Below are positions 1 to 5,583 of a DNA stretch of 11,103 nt, piece after piece. A program made the position numbers and the translations under genes. Within the stretch, counting starts at the first letter, position 1; every line of letters starts with the position of its first letter. The notes beneath the pieces are model-generated. The model made no database searches and was not told where the DNA came from. It saw only the letters and a list, made by a program, of their open reading frames with translations. The DNA is from an uncultured Eubacterium sp. (lineage in GTDB: Bacteria > Bacillota > Clostridia > Oscillospirales > Acutalibacteraceae), in contig CAJOER010000102.1 in assembly GCA_905233805.1 (NCBI GenBank), positions 1 to 11,103 of the forward strand, given 5' to 3'.

Positions 1-111
1 TGAAACCTCGCCGATTTCAAGGGTAACGGAGGAGACCTTGGTAAGCCCCTGCTCCTCAGCTACCTCCTCAATCGTTTTTATTACGTGAAAAACAATACCG
101 AGTTCGTGCAT
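1..111 (-). CDS. hypA: HypA-like hydrogenase nickel metallochaperone (5' end only)
   Basis: The first 37 codons of a gene that runs off the left edge. The product begins MHELGIV and continues to LEIGEVS, the typical HypA/HybF N-terminus. In that family His2 and Glu3 help bind the nickel that is passed to [NiFe]-hydrogenase, or to urease in some species. The C-terminal zinc-binding CxxC pairs would lie outside the window and cannot be checked. The ATG shares one base with the stop of the upstream oxidoreductase gene (TAATG on the minus strand), so the two are probably translationally coupled in one transcript. Only a weak purine-rich ribosome-binding site precedes it. The family call rests on a short but characteristic stretch. 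Confidence 0.85.
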   Translation of the reverse strand, partial: MHELGIVFHVIKTIEEVAEEQGLTKVSSVTLEIGEVS

Positions 112-1184
112 TATTTATTCTTCTTTGCAGCCTTGTTAGCTTTTTTAATAGCAAATTCTCTCTTTATTGTATAGGGAAGAATTGCCTTGAGTTTATCCTC
201 GGCTCTGTACATAGTCGAGCATTCGGGACGTTCTCTCTTTAAGGAGATAGCGTCGAATTCGCACTTCGTGGTACAGATACCGCAGCCTACGCAGCGGTTC
301 GGGTCAACGATGGTTGCGCCGCAGCCGAGGCATCTTGCGGTCTCGGTCTTAACCTGCTCTTCGGTGAGCATTTTATAATCGTCCTTGAAGCCCTTCGGGT
401 CAACTTTGCGGGTAGCTTCCGGAATCTGGCGCTTAGCGGTATCGTAGCTTTCAACCTTGAAGTCGTCCTTGTCAAGTTCAACGTAGTACCTCGGGTTACG
501 GCCGATAGTAAGGGTTGAATTCGGCTGAACGAAACGGTGGATTGAAATTGCGCCCTCCTTGCCCATGGCGATTGCGTCGATTGCAAAGCGCGGTCCTGTG
601 AAAGCGTCGCCGCCGACGAATACGTCGGGCTGAGCGGTCTGGAAGGTGAAGGTGTCCGCCTGAGCGGTCATATTTCTGTTAAGCTCAACGGCGGTTCCGT
701 CAAGAAGGCCGCCCCAGACGATTGCCTGACCGATTGAAAGAATTACGTTTTCGCACTCAACGGTCTTTGTTTCATTTTCGTCATATTTGGGGGAGAAGCG
801 GTGCTCCTCGTCAAATACGGATACGCATTTTTTAAATACGATAGCCTTGACTTTTCCGTTTTCGTCCTTGAGGATTTCTTTGGGTCCCCAGGAGCAGTTG
901 ATTTCAACTCCGTCTTCAAGAGCCTCTTCAACCTCGTCGTCGGACGCGGGCATTTCTTCCCTTGATTCAAGGCAGAACATGGATACGTTTTCCGCACCGC
1001 AGTGAACGCTTACTCTTGCGGCGTCGATAGCAACGTTGCCGCCGCCGACTACTACGACGTTTTTGCCTATATCGTACTTTTCGTCCTCGGCTGCCGCGTG
1101 AAGGAATTCAACCGCAGTGAGTACGCCCTCGGCGTCCTCGCCGTCAACGCCTGCCTTGCGGCCGCCCTGTGCGCCGATAGCCAT
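111..1184 (-). CDS. C-terminal half of a split FAD/NAD(P)-binding Fe-S oxidoreductase
   Basis: 357 residues counted from the first in-frame ATG, but the homologous reading frame continues upstream to about 1253 (through KDITLDELRADGYKAFY). The true protein therefore started in the 1244-2875 ORF and this ATG is probably internal. It carries the NAD(P)H-binding loop VVVGGGNVAID (residues 44-54), the FAD-closing motif VFVGGDAFTGP (188-198) and a C-terminal ferredoxin-type cysteine set (C285, C288, C298, C301, C304, C308). The tail is lysine-rich. This is the second half of a GltD/NfnB-like flavoprotein module that moves electrons between a nicotinamide cofactor, FAD and 4Fe-4S clusters. Its substrate is not evident. 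It overlaps hypA by one base, which suggests a shared operon. A weak AAGGCG lies upstream of the ATG, so independent translation cannot be excluded. Confidence 0.8.
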   Translation of the reverse strand: MAIGAQGGRKAGVDGEDAEGVLTAVEFLHAAAEDEKYDIGKNVVVVGGGNVAIDAARVSVHCGAENVSMFCLESREEMPASDDEVEEALEDGVEINCSWGPKEILKDENGKVKAIVFKKCVSVFDEEHRFSPKYDENETKTVECENVILSIGQAIVWGGLLDGTAVELNRNMTAQADTFTFQTAQPDVFVGGDAFTGPRFAIDAIAMGKEGAISIHRFVQPNSTLTIGRNPRYYVELDKDDFKVESYDTAKRQIPEATRKVDPKGFKDDYKMLTEEQVKTETARCLGCGATIVDPNRCVGCGICTTKCEFDAISLKRERPECSTMYRAEDKLKAILPYTIKREFAIKKANKAAKKNK

Positions 1185-1243
1185 ATAAAACGCCTTGTAG
1201 CCGTCTGCGCGAAGCTCGTCAAGGGTGATGTCCTTGCCGACCT

Positions 1244-2875
1244 CTACGCCTTTTCAAGCTTATAGTTCGGGATACCGTAACGGAGCATTCCGCCGGGCTC
1301 CTTGTTCTTTTCAAATACGGTTACATTAAGATAGCCCTTTTCGGCAAGGTAGAACGCGCAGGAAAGACCTGCGGGACCTGCTCCGATAATTGCAACCTTT
1401 TCGGTAAAGCCCGGCTCGCGGTCGAATATTCCGTCAACCGTAATCTTCGGGATTACCTTCTTTGGAATAACTCTCGTTGAATTTGCGATATCGCGGTGGG
1501 CGAGGAACTTTTTAACGTCGTCGATAGCGATAGCCTCGTCAATTGTTCCTCTCGTACAAGCCTCTTCGCAGCGCTTGTTACATATATGACCGCAGACCGC
1601 GGGGAAGGGATTCTCTTTCTTAATAAGAGCGAGAGCTTCGTCGTATCTTCCCTGAGCCGCCATTTTAAGGTAGCCCTGAATTGCGATATGCGCGGGGCAG
1701 GCGGTTTTACACGGAGCCGTGCCCGTTTCGTGGGTGTTGATTCTGTTCTTATCCCTGTATTCGGGTTCCCATTTTTCGGGGCCCCATTTTACCGTGTCGG
1801 GAAGTTCCTGACGGGGGTATTCAACCTCGCTGCCGTCCTTTTTGCAGAGCTTCTGGCCGAGCTTTAATGCACCGGCGGGGCAGTGCTCAACGCATCTTCC
1901 GCAGGCAACGCAGTTTTCTTTCTTAACCTCGGAAACGTAAGCCGAGCGCGACATATTCGGGGTGTTGAAAAGCTGAGAGGTACGAAGCGCGTAGCAGACG
2001 TTTACGTTACAGTTACAGATAGCGAAAATCTTATCCTCGCCGTCAATGTTTGTAATCTGATGAACGAAGCCGTTTTCTTCGCCCTGCTTGAATATTTCAA
2101 GCGCCTGCTCTTTGGTTATATAGTGGCCGCCCTTCTTCGTTTCAACAACGTAGTCAGCCATATCACCTACGGCTATACACCAGCCCTCGGGGTCGTCGGC
2201 GCAGCCTTCGTCATAGGTTTTTCTTGAATAACGGCAGGAGCAGGGTGAAGCGGCATACTTTCCGTCGTATTTATCAAGCCAGTAGGAAATCTTTTCAAGG
2301 TTAATCGCCTCATTTTCCATTTCAATGGCTTTTTCAACGGGGATAACGTGCATTCCTATTCCGCCGCCGCCGGGAGGCACCATGGGGGTGACCTTTTCAA
2401 GCGGGTTACGCGTCATTCTTTCGAAAAATCTTCCGAGTTCGGGATGCTTCTGAAGAAGCTCGTAATTCATATTTGAGAACTCGCCCGAGCCGGGCACGAA
2501 CATCGGGAGCACCCACTGCTTTTCGTGCTGCGGGTTTTCATAGTTCCACTCGATAAGACCGTTTTCGCTCATCTGTTCAAGAAGCTTTTCAAGATATTCG
2601 TCGCTCATATTCATATTTGCAACGAGCTTTTTCATATCTGCAAAGGTTCTCGGATGGCGTTTTTTCATCCTGAGCGCAACCTCAGCCATTTCGTCGGTGG
2701 GGCAAATGGTTGCAACCGCCCAGTACTCCGGGTCCTGCTTGGTGATTTTCTGAATACCGAGTACTATCGGGATACGGTCGGTAATCATTTTGCCAAGTTT
2801 TACAATAGGCTCGCGCATTACTACGGAATCGTCGTAAGTCCATTCGGGAGCATATTCTAACATTTTGTCCGGCAT
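1244..2875 (-). CDS. N-terminal half of a split multi-cluster Fe-S/FAD oxidoreductase
   Basis: 543 residues. The start is supported by AAGGAG seven bases before the ATG. Domain order: an unassigned N-terminal region with cysteine motifs PCSC (C212, C214), C225, C233 and CNCNVNVC (287-294); a ferredoxin motif C322-C325-C328-C332 followed by P; a GltD/dihydropyrimidine-dehydrogenase-type cysteine domain (C389, C393, C428, C432, C436, C440); then the FAD-binding GAGPAG (498-503) and GGMLRYGIPNYKLEK. The frame ends at TAG right after KLEK, where family members continue with about 19 more residues before the GVEVGKD-like segment seen in the next frame. The cofactor domain is thus cut in the middle, and a 543-residue product alone would lack the NAD(P)H site. 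The family assignment (glutamate-synthase-beta-like oxidoreductase) is firm; the physiological partner is unknown. Confidence 0.82.
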   Translation of the reverse strand: MPDKMLEYAPEWTYDDSVVMREPIVKLGKMITDRIPIVLGIQKITKQDPEYWAVATICPTDEMAEVALRMKKRHPRTFADMKKLVANMNMSDEYLEKLLEQMSENGLIEWNYENPQHEKQWVLPMFVPGSGEFSNMNYELLQKHPELGRFFERMTRNPLEKVTPMVPPGGGGIGMHVIPVEKAIEMENEAINLEKISYWLDKYDGKYAASPCSCRYSRKTYDEGCADDPEGWCIAVGDMADYVVETKKGGHYITKEQALEIFKQGEENGFVHQITNIDGEDKIFAICNCNVNVCYALRTSQLFNTPNMSRSAYVSEVKKENCVACGRCVEHCPAGALKLGQKLCKKDGSEVEYPRQELPDTVKWGPEKWEPEYRDKNRINTHETGTAPCKTACPAHIAIQGYLKMAAQGRYDEALALIKKENPFPAVCGHICNKRCEEACTRGTIDEAIAIDDVKKFLAHRDIANSTRVIPKKVIPKITVDGIFDREPGFTEKVAIIGAGPAGLSCAFYLAEKGYLNVTVFEKNKEPGGMLRYGIPNYKLEKA

Positions 2876-2947
2876 AAGTATTCTCCTTATCCAAATTATT
2901 CATTGATTAAGCGTCAATGCACGCAAAGACACATTATAATCGTTAAT

Positions 2948-2981
2948 ATTTTAACATTTTAGTTTGGTTTAGTCAACTAAA
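2948..2981 (-). promoter_or_regulatory. Candidate promoter of the oxidoreductase-hypA operon with overlapping palindrome
   Basis: On the minus strand TTGACT (2971-2976) and TAAAAT (2948-2953) are separated by 17 bases, a good sigma-A arrangement about 75 bases before the ATG. A 14-bp inverted repeat, TTTAGT-CA-ACTAAA (2968-2981), covers the -35 box and could be an operator. A second possible -10 (TATAAT at 2933-2938) has no matching -35. The rest of 2889-3043 is AT-rich with no gene. Confidence 0.45.
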
Positions 2982-3043
2982 TATATAAATTAAATATAAA
3001 ATATAAACAATAGTTTATTTTTGTATTGGAATCAATTCTATAC

Positions 3044-3075
3044 ATAATAAAAAAGCAGCCCCAAGGGACTGCTTT
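3044..3075 (-). terminator. Rho-independent terminator of rplU-prp-rpmA
   Basis: A 10-bp stem (arms 3066-3075 and 3052-3061, one G-U pair) with a four-base loop is followed on the minus strand by a T-rich run. It sits 10 bases after the rpmA stop. Confidence 0.85.
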
Positions 3076-3085
3076 AAAACTTCAA

Positions 3086-3370
3086 TTACTGCTCAACAGG
3101 GTATACGGAAACCTTTTTTCTGTCCTTGCCGTATCTCTCGAAACGCACCGTTCCGTCGATAAGAGCGAAGAGAGTATCGTCAGAGCCGATTCCTACGTTG
3201 TTACCGGGATGGATGTGAGTTCCTCTCTGGCGGTAAAGAATGTTTCCAGCAAGAACGAACTGTCCGTCAGCTCTCTTAGCGCCGAGACGCTTGGATTCGG
3301 AATCTCTTCCGTTCTTGGTAGAACCCATACCTTTTTTATGAGCAAAAAGCTGTAAATTTAACTTAAGCAT
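3086..3370 (-). CDS. rpmA: 50S ribosomal protein L27 (bL27) with cleavable N-terminal extension
   Basis: 94 residues, full family length. It begins MLKLNLQLFAHKKGMGS. In Firmicutes the N-terminus up to LQLF is removed by the Prp protease to expose the AHKKG end that reaches into the peptidyl-transferase centre (established for Staphylococcus aureus). The body, with SKRLGAKRADGQ and RQRGTHIHPGNNVGIGSDDTL, is unmistakable L27. GGAGGA lies six bases before the ATG, inside the end of prp, and only two bases separate the two genes, so the operon is tight. The cognate protease gene is immediately upstream, which fits the processing requirement. Confidence 0.98.
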   Translation of the reverse strand: MLKLNLQLFAHKKGMGSTKNGRDSESKRLGAKRADGQFVLAGNILYRQRGTHIHPGNNVGIGSDDTLFALIDGTVRFERYGKDRKKVSVYPVEQ

Positions 3371-3372
3371 GG

Positions 3373-3687
3373 TTATTCCTCCGTTGTAATTACTTTAATC
3401 TGTTCAGGATACTGATTCTGAAGCTCCGTTAAGTGTAACTTCATACCTTTTAATATATCCTGCGCTTTTTCGGGTGAACTTTTTATATCGAGCCTCATAT
3501 AGCCGTCGGCGTCTCTTGCGTCGGCGTCAAGTTTAATAACCTCGGTTACCGTGTTTGCCGCCATATAGCAGGCGCTTGACACGAAGGCGCAGAGAATGTC
3601 CGTTCCTTCTTCGCCGAGGCTTGAATGCCCTTTGCACTCAAAGCCCGTTAAGTTTTCACCGTTTTTTAAAAAGCTTACTCTAATCAT
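3373..3687 (-). CDS. prp: Ribosomal processing cysteine protease Prp
   Basis: 104 residues matching the YsxB/Prp family, the small cysteine protease that trims the N-terminal extension of L27 before or during ribosome assembly. The catalytic pair is visible: His21 in the GHSSLGEEGTD segment and Cys33 in DILCAFVSS, matching the His22/Cys34 dyad of the staphylococcal enzyme. Its ATG overlaps the rplU stop by one base (TAATG) and it has little Shine-Dalgarno sequence of its own, so it is probably translated by coupling from rplU. It lies between L21 and L27, the standard Firmicute order. Nothing unusual in length or motifs. Confidence 0.95.
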   Translation of the reverse strand: MIRVSFLKNGENLTGFECKGHSSLGEEGTDILCAFVSSACYMAANTVTEVIKLDADARDADGYMRLDIKSSPEKAQDILKGMKLHLTELQNQYPEQIKVITTEE

Positions 3688-3995
3688 TATGCTTTGATTG
3701 AGGTAATCTCAACCTTCGTATACGGCTGACGATGACCCATCTTGCGTTTTTCGTTTTTCTTAGGTTTGTAGGTGAATACAGTGATTTTCTTAGCCTTGCC
3801 GTTCTTGATAACCTTGGCCTTTACGGTAGATTTTTTGCAATCCTTGCCTGCCTTGAAGCCTTTGTCTGTGCCGACAGCGAGAACGTTATCGAAAACAACT
3901 TCCTCGTCAGCTTCGGCTGCAAGCTTTTCGATATAGAGAACGTCGCCCTCTTCTACCTTGTACTGCTTACCACCTGTTACGATAACTGCGTACAT
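3687..3995 (-). CDS. rplU: 50S ribosomal protein L21 (bL21)
   Basis: 102 residues from MYAVIVTGGKQYKVEEGD to VEITSIKA, with the family signature KKNEKRKMGHRQPYTKVEI near the C-terminus. L21 binds 23S rRNA in the large subunit. I chose the ATG at 3995 over an in-frame ATG at 4046: all L21 proteins begin at this methionine, and AAAGGG precedes it at a workable distance. The 17 extra residues (MCWTTPIVASLMKGKYN) have no counterpart and fall in the mRNA leader. It is the first gene of the rplU-prp-rpmA operon. Confidence 0.97.
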   Translation of the reverse strand: MYAVIVTGGKQYKVEEGDVLYIEKLAAEADEEVVFDNVLAVGTDKGFKAGKDCKKSTVKAKVIKNGKAKKITVFTYKPKKNEKRKMGHRQPYTKVEITSIKA

Positions 3996-4138
3996 ATTAT
4001 ATTTCCCTTTCATAAGACTCGCTACGATAGGCGTCGTCCAACACATTACGTGATTATCCTCTTCAAATCACAAGGTTTGATTTTATCAATACTTTGCTAC
4101 GGAATGAACGAACTTCTTGTCTGCCCATAATAAGCGGC
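3996..4138 (-). ncRNA. Candidate rplU 5' leader, possibly an autoregulatory r-protein leader
   Basis: About 143 nt lie between the predicted transcription start (near 4138) and the rplU ATG, long for a ribosomal-protein mRNA. Hairpin elements include GTGATT/AATCAC (4050-4055 with 4066-4071, loop 10) and ACGA/TCGT around 4023-4036. Leaders upstream of rplU are a known RNA class in Firmicutes. Whether this one matches the L21 leader model needs a covariance search. Confidence 0.4.
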
Positions 4139-4144
4139 TTATAG

Positions 4145-4172
4145 ATTATAACATATTAAATCAATTTGTCAA
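4145..4172 (-). promoter_or_regulatory. Strong sigma-A promoter of rplU-prp-rpmA
   Basis: On the minus strand perfect TTGACA (4167-4172) and perfect TATAAT (4145-4150) are separated by 16 bases. This is the closest match to consensus in the window and fits a highly expressed ribosomal operon. Confidence 0.85.
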
Positions 4173-4244
4173 GACAAATATATTGTGAATATTTCGGGCG
4201 GAAACACAAGATATACGTAAAAATTTTTAACATACCTTTTTCAA

Positions 4245-4273
4245 TTTACAATATAGAGAAAATATGATATTAT
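4245..4273 (+). promoter_or_regulatory. Promoter of the GLUG surface protein gene
   Basis: TTTACA (4245-4250), 17 bases, TATTAT (4268-4273), followed by AAAGGGAGG at 4287-4295 and the ATG at 4303. It diverges from the rplU promoter. The 4173-4244 gap between them is AT-rich without further recognisable sites. Confidence 0.65.
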
Positions 4274-4302
4274 AAAGAAAAGTTATAAAGGGAGGATTTG
4301 TT

Positions 4303-5583
4303 ATGAAAAAGACTATATCGGTTATATTATCAGTGCTTATGACGGTAACCGCTTTCAGCGCCGTGCCGTTCAGCGCAAGGGCTGAGGACGTGGTTACTAT
4401 CAGCAGTTATTCGGAATTAAAAGCTTATTCAGATAATTACGACCATTACGATTCAAACACAAGGATTGTTCTTACAGACAATATAGTCTGCACCGACAGT
4501 AACTGGGAGCCTGTTTTATCATTACGAGGAATCTTTGACGGTAATAATTATTCAATCAAAGGACTTGCCGTGCCGGAGGGTTATGGGGACAGAGCAGGAT
4601 TATTCAAAACTGTTGCGTACGGCGCCTGTGTTCAGAACCTTACAATTGAAGACTGTAATATCGGCGGACGATACAACGTCGGAGCAATTGCAGCAGAAAA
4701 TGAAGGAACGATTAAAAATTGCTGTAACAAGGCAAGCGTATTCACTTCTAATAATAATACGTATGCAGGAGGAATTGCAGGAGAAAACAAAGGAACAATT
4801 GAAAACTGTTACAATTCGGGAACAATTACGGCTAATTCCACTTTGGGATACGGCGGCGGAATTGCCGGCGGAAATTACGGTACAATAACCGGCTGTTATA
4901 ATACGGGAAGGATTAAAACAACAGGCGAAGCATATGAATATGTCGGCGCAAAGACAGGCGGAATAGCAGGATATAATCACGCGTATAACGCATATAGTCC
5001 AATTATCACAGACTGTTATAACGCAGGAGAAATATCCGGCAATGAAGAAATCGGGGGAATCGTCGGTAAAAGCGACCCGGGAGCGGTTGTTGTAAATTGT
5101 TATAACAGCGGAAAGGTGTTTGCCGAGGGGGCCGGCGTATTTATAGGAGGAATTGCAGGGGATACCAGAGGTTCGGTACGGTACTGTTATAATGACGGAG
5201 AGGTATCCAGCGATAAGAATACTACATATCTCGGAGGCATTGCAGGCCTTATGACTTCCTCGGGCGAAAATTCCGCAGAAAGGATTGAATATTGCCGCAA
5301 TTCGGGAGCGCTTTCCCTTTCGGGCGGAGCAAGCTATATCGGCGGAATATTGGGCAGCAACGGCTGTCTTGTCAGCAACTCCTATAATACAGGAAATATA
5401 ACCGTAGCCGCAACTATTGGCAGCAGTGTTGCCGGCGGAGTGGCAGGGCCAAAAACAGTGAAGGTAATTTTAAAATCGGCGGAGTGGTCGGCAGCAATGG
5501 CAGCATTGCAACTAATTCCTGTTATGACCGCAGAGCCCTTAAAATTGAAGGCGCGAGCGCTGATAACGACTGGCTCGCCATAG
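4303..5583 (+). CDS. Secreted GLUG-repeat surface protein, N-terminal part (frameshifted)
   Basis: 426 residues. The true sequence runs to about residue 382, and the last 44 residues are out-of-frame read-through. A signal peptide (KK, hydrophobic core, SARA-ED) predicts cleavage after Ala27. From about residue 120 there are around ten tandem repeats of the GLUG type, roughly 22-32 residues each, with consensus GGIAGxNxGTIxNCYNSGxI; examples start near 156, 186, 219, 250, 282, 310 and 346. Most repeats keep a Cys before the YN pair. Such repeats form elongated beta-solenoid-like stalks on cell-surface and adhesin proteins; the ligand is unknown. A strong Shine-Dalgarno (GGGAGG, seven bases before ATG) fixes the start. 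The frame is lost at an A5 run, 5451-5455. Confidence 0.85.
   Translation: MKKTISVILSVLMTVTAFSAVPFSARAEDVVTISSYSELKAYSDNYDHYDSNTRIVLTDNIVCTDSNWEPVLSLRGIFDGNNYSIKGLAVPEGYGDRAGLFKTVAYGACVQNLTIEDCNIGGRYNVGAIAAENEGTIKNCCNKASVFTSNNNTYAGGIAGENKGTIENCYNSGTITANSTLGYGGGIAGGNYGTITGCYNTGRIKTTGEAYEYVGAKTGGIAGYNHAYNAYSPIITDCYNAGEISGNEEIGGIVGKSDPGAVVVNCYNSGKVFAEGAGVFIGGIAGDTRGSVRYCYNDGEVSSDKNTTYLGGIAGLMTSSGENSAERIEYCRNSGALSLSGGASYIGGILGSNGCLVSNSYNTGNITVAATIGSSVAGGVAGPKTVKVILKSAEWSAAMAALQLIPVMTAEPLKLKARALITTGSP

Larger units (their letters stand above)
111..2875 (-). pseudogene. Whole oxidoreductase locus, broken by a deletion/frameshift near 1244-1256
   Basis: The two ORFs are adjacent parts of one domain series: Fe-S domains, Fer4_20-like domain, FAD half, NAD(P) half, C-terminal ferredoxin. 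On the minus strand the first frame reads L-E-K-A-stop, while the other frame opens after a TGA at 1254-1256 with K-G-V-E-V-G-K-D. From memory of the family, about 19 residues normally lie between KLEK and GVEVGKD. A loss of about 58 bases (19 codons plus one) would explain both the missing segment and the frame change; the exact size is inference. An intact product would be roughly 920 residues. The locus may be a true pseudogene or an assembly error. Confidence 0.7.

Noticed and set aside
2933..2938. TATAAT as the main -10 of the oxidoreductase operon
   Set aside because: No acceptable -35 lies 16-18 bases upstream; TTGACT-N17-TAAAAT is a better pair, although this site remains possible as an extended or alternative -10.
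3996..4046. Upstream ATG extending L21 by 17 residues
   Set aside because: L21 proteins start at MYAVI; the extra residues are not conserved and lie in the leader RNA.
4063..4128. A 21-codon frame in the rplU leader (starts MGRQEVRS)
   Set aside because: There is no Shine-Dalgarno in front of its ATG and no attenuator-type codon run.
5445..5460. Programmed -1 ribosomal frameshift joining the two surface-protein ORFs
   Set aside because: With five As the in-frame codons CCA AAA do not form an X XXY YYZ slippery heptamer, and I saw no clear downstream pseudoknot. A missing base is simpler.
4660..5480. Repetitive DNA in the surface gene as a CRISPR or tandem DNA repeat
   Set aside because: The repetition is at protein level (GLUG motifs); the nucleotide units vary in length and sequence.
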